Assembly: GCF_005884405.1 (NCBI RefSeq)
Contig: NZ_VCAO01000003.1
Location: 1 to 64,000 of the forward strand
Source: Qipengyuania marisflavi
GTDB lineage: Bacteria > Pseudomonadota > Alphaproteobacteria > Sphingomonadales > Sphingomonadaceae
DNA: 64,000 nt
Reading direction: 5' to 3'
The notes under the pieces were generated by a model. That model had not been told where the DNA came from and ran no database searches. It saw only the letters and a program-made list of their open reading frames with translations. A program made the translations under genes and the position numbers. Shown in pieces: positions 1 through 8,991 of this stretch; position 1 is the first letter of the stretch, and each line of letters begins with the position of its first letter.

Positions 1-233
1 AAAATCTCCCTCTCCTCCTTGAGGATCCGGTTCTCCAGGCGCAGACGTTCATTCTCACGGGCCAGATCCGCCTGCGGCGCGGCTACCAGATCAGTGGGCC
101 GATATTGCGCGACCCACTTGCCCAGCGTCGACAATCCCACCCCTAAATCTGACGCAACACGCCGACGCGACAGCCCGCTGGCCAGCGCAATCCGCACCGC
201 TTCCCGCTTGAACTCTTCTGTATGCTTCATCAT
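1..233 (-). CDS. IS3-family transposase OrfA, cut by the window edge
   Basis: Start codons at 233 and 230 open a reading frame that runs off the left end without a stop (77 codons visible). The protein starts MKHTEEFKREAVRIALAS, the classic opening of the helix-turn-helix part of IS3 OrfA. It continues with SRRRVASDLGVGLSTLGKWV (the recognition helix region) and ends with ARENERLRLENRILKEE, the leucine-zipper-like segment preceding the -1 frameshift region. An AAGGAGG-like ribosome site lies about 10 bases upstream of the start. OrfA binds the terminal repeats, and the catalytic DDE domain is made by frameshifting into orfB, which is outside the window. Confidence 0.85.
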   Translation of the reverse strand, partial: MMKHTEEFKREAVRIALASGLSRRRVASDLGVGLSTLGKWVAQYRPTDLVAAPQADLARENERLRLENRILKEEREI

Positions 234-292
234 CTCGTCGGCCTCCTTGATAGAGTGTTAAACTCTCAAGTGACCGGCACAAAACCGTTACA
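1..292 (-). mobile_element. IS3-family insertion sequence, one end only
   Basis: The left edge of the window lies inside an insertion sequence whose orfA points leftwards. The likely outer end is near 292: read on the minus strand the element would begin TGTAACGGTTTTGTGC, with the 5'-TG terminus typical of IS3 elements, and the hipA-like reading frame resumes directly after it. The other end, orfB and the target duplication lie outside the window, so the exact boundary is inferred. Confidence 0.6.
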
Positions 293-776
293 AGTCCAGA
301 CGATGTTAGGCGCCCATGAAAGCGAGGTTAGCAGCTACAGCTATGCTGATCTCGCAGGCGCTATACGCCAATACGGAACGCAGGTGCGTGAGGACCTTCA
401 TGAGCTGTTCCGCCGAATGGTATTCAACATACTCGTCACCAATGATGACGATCACCTGCGCAATCACGGCTTTCTGTTCGACGGAATTGGCTGGCGCCTG
501 TCTCCGCTCTACGATGTCGTGCCCAAGCCGCAGGTTGGGCTGGAGCGACGCCTCGTACTGGGAGTTGGCCCGGAAGGCCGCAATGCAACGCTCGAAAACG
601 CGCTGGCTGGCGCGGCAGTGTTCGATCTCGGACCCGATGAGGCTTCGGCCATGGCCGAAGAATTGCGCAAGATTGTTGCAGCGCGCTGGCAGCCGCTGTT
701 CAAGGAGGCAGGGTTGAGCCCTGCTGATCAGGGCCGCTTCGCAACCTGCTTCCGGCTCGCTAGAGAAGATGGCTGA
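293..776 (+). pseudogene. hipA: HipA-like Ser/Thr kinase, 5'-truncated by the IS element
   Basis: From about 293 the frame encodes the C-terminal half of a HipA-type toxin kinase. Visible are SYADLAGAIRQYG and then the hallmark NILVTNDDDHLRNHGFL (around 430-475), the conserved D-H-x-x-N-H segment of the HipA catalytic core, followed by WRLSPLYDVVP. The N-terminal subdomain, the ATP-binding loop and the first catalytic motif are missing because the IS3 end sits directly upstream. The apparent start at 222 lies inside the IS and is not the native start. No hipB antitoxin gene is visible. Full-length HipA is about 430-440 residues and roughly 160 remain, so the gene should be inactive. Confidence 0.8.
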
Positions 777-1140
777 AGCGAACTGTGTCGCAATGCCATT
801 ACCTAGAGCGCGTCTGCCTTAATCGGAACGAGATGATCCGCAAATTTCGTTGTCCAGATTGCGGCGCGGTAACAATGTGTGCGTGCGACGAAGCATACAC
901 GGAGCGCCAATCACTTCAATCTCGAGAAAACGCAGGTTGAAAAGTCAAATTTAGAACGGTGATTGCCTGGTGATTGCTAGACTAAAATCCTGGCATGAAA
1001 ATTTCGAGAATATGATAGAGAAAACAATACGATATTGATTTTACGCGCTAAAATGTGGTATTTCCGTTTCCGGCGGCGGTAGCCCGGAACGCCCAGCCGC
1101 CCCCTGCGCTTAGGGTATGAAACCTATCAGGAGCATCGGC
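777..1140. other. Intergenic accessory stretch without a convincing gene
   Basis: About 360 bases between the hipA remnant and the next gene. It is clearly more AT-rich (especially 935-1050) than the surrounding core genome. The only coding candidate is a 35-codon frame at 833-940, listed separately. No tRNA, terminator or repeat was recognised. The base composition suggests acquired DNA continuing from the hipA remnant. Confidence 0.5.
833..940 (+). CDS. Possible 35-residue cysteine-rich peptide
   Basis: An ATG at 833 opens a 35-codon frame starting MIRKFRCPDCGAVTMCAC. The CPDC pair and a second C-x-C look like a minimal zinc-ribbon knuckle. There is no strong ribosome site, the frame is also open upstream without another clear start, and composition is AT-rich. 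It may equally be a remnant of a larger decayed gene or chance. No function can be assigned. Confidence 0.2.
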   Translation: MIRKFRCPDCGAVTMCACDEAYTERQSLQSRENAG

Positions 1141-1815
1141 ATGGCAGACAAGACAATACTTATCATCGGTGCATCGCGCGGGATTGGCCTTGGCCTGACG
1201 CGTGAATTTGGAGGCCGCGGCTGGCGGGTTATTGCCAGCGAGCGGAGCCGCAGCGCTGATCTGCATGCGCTGAGCGAAGGCAAAGATGTCACGGTCATAA
1301 CTGTCGATATGTCCGATCCCGCCAGCTTTACAGGTCTTGACCTGGCAGACGGGTCGCTGGACGCGATTGTACTGAACGCCGGGATCACCGGGGCGCAGCA
1401 TCAGTCCGCTGAAAAGGCGACTGCTGACGAAGTTGCGACAGTGATGATGACCAATGCGTTCGGCCCGGCCCATGCGGCCAAGGCTCTGCTGCCCAAGCTC
1501 AAACATGGCGGATCGCTGGGCTTCATGTCTTCGCTTATGGGCTCGATTGACGATAGCTCTGGCGGGTACGACCTCTATCGCACCAGCAAGGCCGCGCAGA
1601 ACATGCTCGCCAAGGGCATTGCCGAGCAGGACGCCGCAGCCCGAGACATCGCGGTACTTTCGCTGCATCCTGGCTGGGTGCAAACCGATATGGGCGGACC
1701 CAATGCCAAGATCACAGTCCAAGAAAGCTGCAAGGGCATGGCCGACGTGATCGAGCAGTCCGGCGGCGCGGGCTATCGTTATCTCGACTACACCGGCAAG
1801 GAACTCGCTTTCTAG
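1141..1815 (+). CDS. SDR-family NAD(P)-dependent oxidoreductase
   Basis: A 224-residue cytoplasmic short-chain dehydrogenase. The nucleotide-binding turn GASRGIGLG lies at about residues 9-17, the NAG motif (VLNAGITG) at about 79-86, and the active-site serine (MSSLMGS) is followed by YRTSK (Y-x-x-x-K) at about 149-153. The start at 1141 is chosen over the in-frame ATG at 1117 because CAGGAG lies seven bases before it and MADKTILIIGASRG is the usual SDR opening. It resembles the C-factor/YciK-like group of short SDRs that act on small carbonyls. The substrate is unknown. It converges with the malic enzyme gene, whose stop is only 7 bases away. Confidence 0.85.
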   Translation: MADKTILIIGASRGIGLGLTREFGGRGWRVIASERSRSADLHALSEGKDVTVITVDMSDPASFTGLDLADGSLDAIVLNAGITGAQHQSAEKATADEVATVMMTNAFGPAHAAKALLPKLKHGGSLGFMSSLMGSIDDSSGGYDLYRTSKAAQNMLAKGIAEQDAAARDIAVLSLHPGWVQTDMGGPNAKITVQESCKGMADVIEQSGGAGYRYLDYTGKELAF

Positions 1816-1821
1816 GCCAGC

Positions 1822-4083
1822 TTAACCCACCACTCCCGCGCTGGCGAGCACGGCCAGCGTCAGCACATCGGGGGCAATCGCGGTCATCGGGGCGATCTGG
1901 ACGGGTTTTTCCATGCCGATCATCATCGGGCCGATAGTGGCATCGCCCGCCAGTTCGCGCAGCAGCTTGGCTGACAGATTGGCCGATTGCAGACCGGGCA
2001 TGATCAGCACATTGGCAGGGCCGGACAGGCGGCTGAACGGGTACAGCGCCATCACCTTGGGGTTGAGCGCGGCATCGGGAGCCATCTCGCCCTCATACTC
2101 AAAGCCGGTGTCCTCGGCGTCGAGAATCGCCACCGCATCGCGGATATTGCCCAGCCACTGGCCCGACGGATTGCCGAAGGTCGAATAGGACAGGAAGGCG
2201 ACGCGCGGTTCATGGCCCATGCGCCGCGCCACTGCCGCCGATTCGCGCGCGATATGCGCCAGCTGTTCGGCGGTGGGGCGTTCGTTGATCGTGGTGTCGG
2301 CCAGGAAGGTGGTGTGGTTCTTGCCGATCATCATGTGAATGCCAAAGGGGATTGCGCCCGGTTTTTCGTCCAGCACCCGGCCCACTTCGCGCGCGGTTTG
2401 CGCAAAGGTGCGCGTCAGGCCCGAAATCATCCCGTCGCCATGCCCCAGCGCCACCAGCAACGCGGCAAAGACGTTGCGTTCCTGATTGACCATGCGGCCC
2501 ACATCGCGCTCGGTATAACCGCGCCGTTGCAGGCGCTTGTAGAGATAATCCACCATCGCGGGGACTTTCTCCGACACCTTGGAATTCTCGATGATGAAGC
2601 TGTCGGGATCCTCCACCGCCAGCTCGACAAGCTTTTCGCGCACCTTCTCGGTACGGCCCACCAGAATCGGTTCGCCATAGCCGAAATCGCGGAACTGGAT
2701 CGCCGCGCGCAGCATGACCTCTTCTTCCGCCTCGGCGAAAACCATGCGCTTGGGATTGCTCTTGGCCAACTCATAAATATTGGTGAGCGCCGCCGTGGTC
2801 GGGTTGAGCCGCGCCTTCAGGGAGTGGCGATATTCGTCGAAATCGGCAATCGGCGCTTTGGCGACACCCGAATCCATCGCCGCCTTGGCAACGGCGGAGG
2901 AAACCACCTCCATCAGCCGCGGATCGAACGGTGCAGGGATGATGTAATCCGTGCCGAACTGGTGGTTCACGCCGTAAGCGGCGGCGACTTCCTCGGGCAC
3001 GCGTTCCCGCGCCAGCCGGGCGATGGCCTGCGCTGCGGCGATCTTCATTTCTTCGTTGATCGCGGTTGCCTGCACATCGAGCGCGCCGCGGAAGATGAAG
3101 GGGAAGCCCAGCACATTGTTGACCTGGTTGGGGAAGTCAGAGCGTCCGGTGGCGATAATCGCATCGGGGCGGACCGCCTTGGCATCATCGGGCATGATTT
3201 CGGGTACGGGATTGGCCATTGCAAAGATGATCGGCTGCGGCGCCATCTTGCGCACCCATTCGGGCTTCAACGCGCCCGCTGCCGACAGGCCGAGGAAAAT
3301 GTCCGCGCCATCAAGCGCTTCTTCAAGCGAGGTAGCCGCAGTGTCGACCGCATGAGCGCTCTTCCACTGATCGACATTATCGCGTCCCGGAGTGATCGGA
3401 CCGGTACGGTCGCACATGATCACGTTTTCGTGCCGCACGCCCATCGCCTTCATCAGCGCAGTACAGGCAATTGCCGCTGCGCCCGCGCCGTTCACCACCA
3501 CCTTCACATCGGCGAAATCGCGCCCCGTCAAATGGCAGGCATTGAGCAGGCCGGCCGCAGTAATGATCGCGGTGCCGTGCTGGTCATCATGCATGATCGG
3601 GATATTCATCCGCTCGCGCAGGGCGGCTTCGATGATGAAGCATTCCGGTGCAGCGATGTCTTCCAGATTGATGCCGCCAAAGGTCGGCTCCATCAGCGCA
3701 ACCGCTTCGATGAACTTCTCGGGGTCTTCGGTGTCCAGCTCGATATCGATCGAATCGACATCGGCGAACCGTTTGAACAGCACCGCCTTGCCTTCCATCA
3801 CCGGCTTGGACGCCAATGCACCCAGATTGCCGAGCCCGAGGATGGCTGTGCCGTTCGAGATTACCGCCACCAGATTGGCGCGAGCGGTATAGCGCGCGGC
3901 ATTGGCAGGGTCTGCCGCAATGGCTTCGACCGGAACTGCGACGCCGGGGGAATAGGCCAGGCTGAGATCGCGCTGCGTCGCCATCGGCTTGGAGGCGATA
4001 ATCTCGATCTTACCGGGACGGATGGTCTCGTGGTAAAACAGCGCTTCGCGCGCGGTGAAGGCTGTCGTCTTATCTTTAGGCAT
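1822..4083 (-). CDS. maeB: NADP-dependent malic enzyme (MaeB type)
   Basis: A 753-residue hybrid protein that oxidatively decarboxylates malate to pyruvate and supplies NADPH. The first part (about 1-430) is the malic enzyme, with SLAYSPGVAVP, the catalytic region IMHDDQHGTAIITAAG and the nucleotide-binding VVNGAGAAAIAC. The second part (about 430-753) resembles phosphotransacetylase (NPKRMVFAEAEEE onward to PVQIAPMTA); in this family it is regulatory rather than catalytic. The start at 4083 (MPKDKTTAF) follows a strong GGGGGAGGA ribosome site; an upstream ATG at 4176 would add 31 unrelated residues. It is transcribed divergently from mutS across about 110 bases. Confidence 0.95.
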   Translation of the reverse strand: MPKDKTTAFTAREALFYHETIRPGKIEIIASKPMATQRDLSLAYSPGVAVPVEAIAADPANAARYTARANLVAVISNGTAILGLGNLGALASKPVMEGKAVLFKRFADVDSIDIELDTEDPEKFIEAVALMEPTFGGINLEDIAAPECFIIEAALRERMNIPIMHDDQHGTAIITAAGLLNACHLTGRDFADVKVVVNGAGAAAIACTALMKAMGVRHENVIMCDRTGPITPGRDNVDQWKSAHAVDTAATSLEEALDGADIFLGLSAAGALKPEWVRKMAPQPIIFAMANPVPEIMPDDAKAVRPDAIIATGRSDFPNQVNNVLGFPFIFRGALDVQATAINEEMKIAAAQAIARLARERVPEEVAAAYGVNHQFGTDYIIPAPFDPRLMEVVSSAVAKAAMDSGVAKAPIADFDEYRHSLKARLNPTTAALTNIYELAKSNPKRMVFAEAEEEVMLRAAIQFRDFGYGEPILVGRTEKVREKLVELAVEDPDSFIIENSKVSEKVPAMVDYLYKRLQRRGYTERDVGRMVNQERNVFAALLVALGHGDGMISGLTRTFAQTAREVGRVLDEKPGAIPFGIHMMIGKNHTTFLADTTINERPTAEQLAHIARESAAVARRMGHEPRVAFLSYSTFGNPSGQWLGNIRDAVAILDAEDTGFEYEGEMAPDAALNPKVMALYPFSRLSGPANVLIMPGLQSANLSAKLLRELAGDATIGPMMIGMEKPVQIAPMTAIAPDVLTLAVLASAGVVG

Positions 4084-4196
4084 CTGGTGTCCTCCCCCAA
4101 TTGCCATGGCCCTAACGCCAGTTCGCGCCAAGTCATAGGGGGAAAGGCGACAGCCGGCGCTTCCCGAATCGGACACCGCGCCGCTACGGCAGGGTG

Positions 4197-6818
4197 ATGG
4201 CCGGTAAACCCACCCCGATGATGGAACAGTATTTCGCGCTCAAGGCTCAGGCCGAGGGTGCGCTGCTGTTTTACCGGATGGGCGATTTTTTCGAGCTGTT
4301 CTTTGAAGATGCGCGGATCGCTGCGGGCGTGCTCGATATCGCGCTGACCAGCCGTGGCGAACATGATGGCGAGCCGGTGGCAATGTGCGGCGTGCCGGTG
4401 CATGCGGCAGAAGGCTATCTGGCGCGGCTGATCAAGGCGGGCTGCCGGGTCGCGATTGCGGAGCAGATCGAGACCCCCGAACAGGCGAAACAGCGCGGCG
4501 GGTCGAAAGCATTGGTGGCGCGCGACATCGTGCGCTTCGTCACCGCAGGCACGCTGACCGAAGAGGCGCTGCTCGAACCGCGCCGCGCGAATCTGCTGGT
4601 GGCAGTCGCCCCGCTGCGCGACCGGGTCGGGATCGCCTCTTGTGACATTTCGACCGGACGGATGGAGCTGGAAGACTGCGCTGCCGATGCGCTGGATGCG
4701 GTGCTGGCGCGGTTGGGGGCAAGCGAGCTGGTGGTGCCAGATGACTGGCCAAAGGACTGGCCAGATACACCGGACGAGACAATCGAACGGCCCCGTGCCA
4801 GCTTCCGCAGCGAGGATGGCGAGACGCGGCTCAAGGACATCCACGGTATAGCCACGCTTGACGGGCTGGGCGATTTTTCTCGCCCCATGCTGGCGGCGGC
4901 GGCGGGACTGGTGGCCTATCTTGATCATGCGGGACGCGGCAAATTGCCGTTCCTGCTGCCCCCGGTTGCGCGCGGCACCGGCGCACATCTGGCGATGGAT
5001 GCGGCAACGCGCGCCAGCCTAGAAATTTTGCAGGCGCAGGGCGGCGGACGCGATGGCAGCCTGATCGCCGCGCTCGACCGCTGTGTGACCGGCGCAGGCG
5101 CGCGGCAATTGGCCGAGGATCTGTCCGCCCCGCTGGCCGACCGCCGCGCCATCGAAGCGCGCTTGGCGGCAGTGCATCATGTCCACGGCGATCCGCTGCT
5201 GCGCGCCGATCTGCGCGCGCTGCTGCGGCAGGCGCCAGATATCGGCAGGGCGCTGGGGCGACTGGTAGCCGGACGCGGTAGTCCACGCGATCTGGGACAG
5301 GTCCGCGATGGTCTGGCCGAGGCGCGGCGGGTGCGCGATATGCTGGCGGCCAGCGCCGATCTACCCGATCTGCTCCAGCGGATGAGCGGCGCGCTGGGCG
5401 GTCATGCGGCACTGGTCGATCATCTGGCCCGCGCCTTGGTTGCGGCGCCCCCGACTGAGCGGCAGCAGGGCGGCTATATCGCGCCCGAATATGATCATGC
5501 ACTGGACGCCTTACGCGAAACCAGCGGCAATGCCCGCCGCGCCATCGCTGCGCTGGAGGCGAAATATCGCGGCGAAACCGATACGCCGGCGCTGAAGATC
5601 AAGCACAACAAGGTGCTGGGCTATTTCATCGAAGTGCCCGCCAAGCATGGCGACAAGCTGATGGCGGCGGACAGCGGCTTTACCCACCGCCAGACGATGG
5701 CGGGCGCGGTCCGTTTCAACAGCGTGGGCTTGCACGAGGAAGCCTCGCGCATTGCCGAGGCTGGTGCCCATGCGCTGGCCGCCGAAGAGGCACATTTCGA
5801 GGATCTGGTGGGCGAAGTGACCGCGCGGCGCGAGGCGATTGCCGCCACTGCCGCGGCGCTGGCTCGGATCGATGTTGCCGCCGCTCTGGCTGAACGGGCT
5901 GCCGAGAGCGACTGGTGTCGCCCCGAAGTTCTGGACGAGCCTTGCCTTGATGTCACCGGCGGCCGCCATCCGGTGGTCGAGGCGGCGCTGGCCCGGTCTG
6001 CCGAACGCTTTGTTGCCAATGATTGCACGCTGGGGCCGGATGACCGGCTGTGGCTGATCGGCGGGCCCAATATGGGCGGCAAATCGACCTTTCTGCGCCA
6101 GAATGCGCTGATCCTGCTGATGGCGCAGGCGGGCAGCTATGTTCCCGCCACCAGCGCGCGGATCGGTCTGGCCGACCGATTGTTCAGCCGTGTGGGTGCC
6201 GCCGACAATCTGGCGCGCGGACGCTCTACCTTCATGGTCGAGATGGTGGAAACCGCCGCCATCCTCAGCCAGGCGACACCGCGCAGTTTCGTCATTCTGG
6301 ACGAGGTCGGGCGCGGGACATCGACCTATGACGGAATGGCGCTGGCCTGGGCCGTGGTGGAGGCGGTGCATGAGCAATTGCAGTGTCGCTGCCTGTTCGC
6401 CACGCATTATCACGAGCTGTCACGGCTGGCCGAAACCTGTGACGCGCTGAGCCTGCATCATGTCCGCGCGCGTGAGTGGAAGGGCGAACTGGTGCTGCTG
6501 CACGAATTGGCGCGCGGCGGCGCGGATAGAAGTTACGGGCTGGCCGTCGCACGGCTGGCAGGGGTGCCGAAGCCGGTTATCAAGCGCGCCAAGGCTGTGC
6601 TCGACAAGTTGGAAAAAGGCCGCGCGCAAACCGGCGGGCTGGCGGCGGGTCTGGGCGATTTGCCGCTGTTTGCCGCCACCGCGCAGGAAGAGGCGGAGAC
6701 GGCACCTGATCCGCTGCGCGAAGCGGTCGAGACACTCGATCTGGATGCGCTGACCCCGCGAGAGGCGCTGGAAACGCTGTACCGGCTCAAGGCGCAGGCG
6801 GCGGAAACCAGAAATTAA
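4197..6818 (+). CDS. mutS: DNA mismatch repair ATPase MutS
   Basis: An 873-residue mismatch sensor, close to the usual MutS length. The N-terminal mismatch-binding domain contains FYRMGDFFELF (about residues 25-36) with the F-x-E mismatch wedge. The clamp and lever domains follow, with KIKHNKVLGYFIEV near 465-478. The ATPase domain has Walker A GGPNMGGKSTF near 621, the ABC signature region and Walker B FVILDEVGRGTSTYDG near 699. The GTG at 4194 immediately precedes the ATG at 4197; ATG was preferred. It recognises mismatches and recruits MutL. No mutL is nearby. Confidence 0.97.
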   Translation: MAGKPTPMMEQYFALKAQAEGALLFYRMGDFFELFFEDARIAAGVLDIALTSRGEHDGEPVAMCGVPVHAAEGYLARLIKAGCRVAIAEQIETPEQAKQRGGSKALVARDIVRFVTAGTLTEEALLEPRRANLLVAVAPLRDRVGIASCDISTGRMELEDCAADALDAVLARLGASELVVPDDWPKDWPDTPDETIERPRASFRSEDGETRLKDIHGIATLDGLGDFSRPMLAAAAGLVAYLDHAGRGKLPFLLPPVARGTGAHLAMDAATRASLEILQAQGGGRDGSLIAALDRCVTGAGARQLAEDLSAPLADRRAIEARLAAVHHVHGDPLLRADLRALLRQAPDIGRALGRLVAGRGSPRDLGQVRDGLAEARRVRDMLAASADLPDLLQRMSGALGGHAALVDHLARALVAAPPTERQQGGYIAPEYDHALDALRETSGNARRAIAALEAKYRGETDTPALKIKHNKVLGYFIEVPAKHGDKLMAADSGFTHRQTMAGAVRFNSVGLHEEASRIAEAGAHALAAEEAHFEDLVGEVTARREAIAATAAALARIDVAAALAERAAESDWCRPEVLDEPCLDVTGGRHPVVEAALARSAERFVANDCTLGPDDRLWLIGGPNMGGKSTFLRQNALILLMAQAGSYVPATSARIGLADRLFSRVGAADNLARGRSTFMVEMVETAAILSQATPRSFVILDEVGRGTSTYDGMALAWAVVEAVHEQLQCRCLFATHYHELSRLAETCDALSLHHVRAREWKGELVLLHELARGGADRSYGLAVARLAGVPKPVIKRAKAVLDKLEKGRAQTGGLAAGLGDLPLFAATAQEEAETAPDPLREAVETLDLDALTPREALETLYRLKAQAAETRN

Positions 6819-6841
6819 CCAGTTCGCGGTAACGTGTGGCC

Positions 6842-7228
6842 ATGTCAGGTCCGCGTTCTATCGTATATGTTGCACTCGGTGCCATTGTGCTGATGGCCGT
6901 GGCAGCTATTGTTTTTTCGGCGCTGGGTCGCGGTGGCGAAATGCGTAATGCCGAAGACGATTTTCAGGCCGGTCTGACCAGCACCACAGCGCCGACTGCA
7001 GCGATGCCCCCAGCCGTCCACGCAAAGATCAAAACAGCGCCCGCAGCACGGCAACAGGATCTGTCCGCATGGTACGCGGAATCAGCAATTGGGTCGGTCG
7101 ATCCCGCACCAAAAGACCCCACCCCTCCTGCTCCGCAAGGTGCCACCACAGCGCCGGTCGACGACAGCCATCTGATTAACGACACGGCTCCGCTTGTCGA
7201 TACTGCCCCGCTCGGCCAAGAACCTTAA
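6842..7228 (+). CDS. Hypothetical single-pass membrane protein
   Basis: A 128-residue protein with one hydrophobic N-terminal segment (IVYVALGAIVLMAVAAIVF, about 7-25) and then a low-complexity tail rich in Ala, Pro, Thr and Asp. The tail probably lies in the periplasm as an extended region. No enzyme motif is visible. It starts 23 bases after mutS and may be co-transcribed with it. The in-frame GTG at 6836 is an alternative start. Confidence 0.6.
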   Translation: MSGPRSIVYVALGAIVLMAVAAIVFSALGRGGEMRNAEDDFQAGLTSTTAPTAAMPPAVHAKIKTAPAARQQDLSAWYAESAIGSVDPAPKDPTPPAPQGATTAPVDDSHLINDTAPLVDTAPLGQEP

Positions 7229-7276
7229 ATCCCGAAATTCGTGGAAGATTTGGCCAATTTGCGATAGCAGGCGGAT

Positions 7277-7690
7277 ATGGCGCAGGATGATCCTGATACG
7301 GGCGACACTGACAAAAGCACCAAATGGGCTGAAAATCGCACCGATTGGGCCGAGGATCGCACGATCCTTGCTGTCGAGCGGACCTTTGCCGGGTGGATGC
7401 GCACCGCCTTTGCCGCGATCGGCATCGGTCTGGCATTTCGCGTGTTGTTTGGTGCATTCGAACCGCCGTGGCTCGCCAAGGCCATTGCCACCATGTTCAT
7501 CGCTCTGGGCGGCGCACTGGCCATCGGCGCCGAGCGGCGCACCCGCAAGGCGTTTGCCAAGCTATCATCGCATAAGGTGGTCGCGCTCGGCACGCCCAAG
7601 ATCCGCTGGATTGGGTGGCTGATCGCCGCGAGCACCATAGTCCTTATCGCGGGACTATGGGTGCTCAACGACGGTGATCTGAAAGGCTGA
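7277..7690 (+). CDS. DUF202 (YidH-like) membrane protein
   Basis: A 137-residue inner-membrane protein of the DUF202/YidH family. The signature ILAVERTFAGWMRTAFAAIGIG at about 34-55 contains the family's L-x-x-E-R-T-x-x-x-x-x-R pattern. Two further hydrophobic segments follow (IATMFIALGGALAIG and IGWLIAASTIVLIAGLWVL), giving three membrane helices. The acidic N-terminal 25 residues are cytoplasmic. The biochemical role of the family is not established. Confidence 0.85.
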   Translation: MAQDDPDTGDTDKSTKWAENRTDWAEDRTILAVERTFAGWMRTAFAAIGIGLAFRVLFGAFEPPWLAKAIATMFIALGGALAIGAERRTRKAFAKLSSHKVVALGTPKIRWIGWLIAASTIVLIAGLWVLNDGDLKG

Positions 7691-7691
7691 G

Positions 7692-7997
7692 TTAGCTGTC
7701 GTCGCCTTCGAATTCGGCATCGTGACCCTTGCCGAACTTGCCCGCGTTATCGTCCATATTGGGCTCACCCTTGAACGCCCCCATGTCGATGCGGCCTGAC
7801 GATTCCATATCGCGCATATGATCGACCAGATCCTGCGTCGAATCGCCCATCACGCCACTGTCGCCGACCTTGATGCTTTCGGTCGGGCTGGCGTTCTGTT
7901 TGGCCTGCGCATCGGCGGAAACCGTCTGCGCCTGAGACTGCGCATCGTCCTGTTCGGAATTGTGCGTTTCGGGGGCAATGTCCTTGGGGGTGGTCAT
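7692..7997 (-). CDS. Small acidic hypothetical protein
   Basis: A 101-residue protein starting MTTPKDIAPETHNSE, rich in Asp, Glu, Gln and Ser and without hydrophobic segments, so probably cytoplasmic and disordered. The start at 7997 follows AAAGGAGAA, a strong ribosome site; upstream in-frame codons overlap the 3-hydroxybutyryl-CoA dehydrogenase gene. It ends in a run of acidic residues (EFEGDDS). It lies 52 bases downstream of that dehydrogenase on the same strand. No domain is recognised. Confidence 0.6.
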   Translation of the reverse strand: MTTPKDIAPETHNSEQDDAQSQAQTVSADAQAKQNASPTESIKVGDSGVMGDSTQDLVDHMRDMESSGRIDMGAFKGEPNMDDNAGKFGKGHDAEFEGDDS

Positions 7998-8049
7998 GGG
8001 AAAATTCTCCTTTCCCGATGAACGGCCCGCGCCGGAGTCGTGTTCCCGG

Positions 8050-8922
8050 TTACCGCGTCGGAACTGGCGCCTCGCCCGAATAATCGTAAAATCCGCGACC
8101 AACCTTGCGGCCCAGCCATCCGGCTTCGACATATTTCACCAGCAGCGGCGCAGGCCGGTATTTGGTATCGCGGGTGGTCTTGTAAAGCACGCCCATGATG
8201 TCGAGGCAGGTATCAAGTCCGACAAAATCGGCCAGCTGCAACGGTCCCATCGGATGGTTGAGACCCAGGCGGCACCCCTTGTCGATATCCTCGATCCCGG
8301 CGGTCGACTGGCCCAGCACGAACACCGCCTCGTTGATCATCGGCAGCAGGATGCGGTTGACCACAAAGCCCGGCTCGTCCTGGCTCAGCACCACTTCCTT
8401 GCCCAGCCCTTCGGCAAAGGCGACCGTGCTGGCAGTGGTGGCTTCGCTGGTGGCGAGGCCGGGGATCACTTCGATCAGGCCCATGACCGGCACGGGGTTG
8501 AAGAAATGCAGGCCGATGAACCGCCCCGGATCGGGCGAGAAATTGGCCATCCGGGTGATCGGGATGGAACTGGTGTTGGACGCCATGATCGCATCATCGC
8601 GCAATTCCTTGCCCGCCGCTTCGAAGATCGCGCGCTTGATTTCCTCACGCTCGGTCGCGGCTTCGATGATGAAATCGGCTTCGCCCATGCGGGCATAATC
8701 GCCCACCGGGGTGATACGCGACAGCGCCGCCTCGGCATCGGCGACCGCGATTTTGCCGCGGCCGACCAGCTTGCCCAGCGCCTTGTCGATCCCGGCAACC
8801 GAAGCTTCGGCCACCGCCAGATCGATATCGGCGAGCAACACGGTCATACCGTGCTGCGCAATGGTCTGCGCGATGCCCGAGCCCATCTGGCCCGCACCGA
8901 TAATGGCGATTGTCGAACTCAT
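8050..8922 (-). CDS. 3-hydroxybutyryl-CoA dehydrogenase
   Basis: A 290-residue NAD-dependent enzyme that interconverts 3-hydroxybutyryl-CoA and acetoacetyl-CoA in fatty acid or butyrate/PHB metabolism. The Rossmann motif [13 protein letters not shown] is at residues 7-19. The catalytic signature includes [10 protein letters not shown] and [17 protein letters not shown] (His near 139), and the C-terminal half carries the family sequence [11 protein letters not shown]. The length is that of stand-alone dehydrogenases, with no fused hydratase. The etfAB genes often found beside it in relatives are not here; the cobalamin adenosyltransferase gene lies 70 bases upstream on the same strand. Confidence 0.93.
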   Translation of the reverse strand: MSSTIAIIGAGQMGSGIAQTIAQHGMTVLLADIDLAVAEASVAGIDKALGKLVGRGKIAVADAEAALSRITPVGDYARMGEADFIIEAATEREEIKRAIFEAAGKELRDDAIMASNTSSIPITRMANFSPDPGRFIGLHFFNPVPVMGLIEVIPGLATSEATTASTVAFAEGLGKEVVLSQDEPGFVVNRILLPMINEAVFVLGQSTAGIEDIDKGCRLGLNHPMGPLQLADFVGLDTCLDIMGVLYKTTRDTKYRPAPLLVKYVEAGWLGRKVGRGFYDYSGEAPVPTR

Positions 8923-8991
8923 GGAAAATACCTTCGCAAGTGCAGCAAAACGCCGCCCTAGCGAAGCGCTGCGGCGCTGGCTAGCGGGCGT

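Noticed and set aside
1987-4197. 736-codon open frame on the plus strand opposite maeB
   Set aside because: It is an antisense shadow of a GC-rich gene: the translation is rich in His, Arg and Gln, has no recognisable domain, and the malic enzyme frame is unambiguous.
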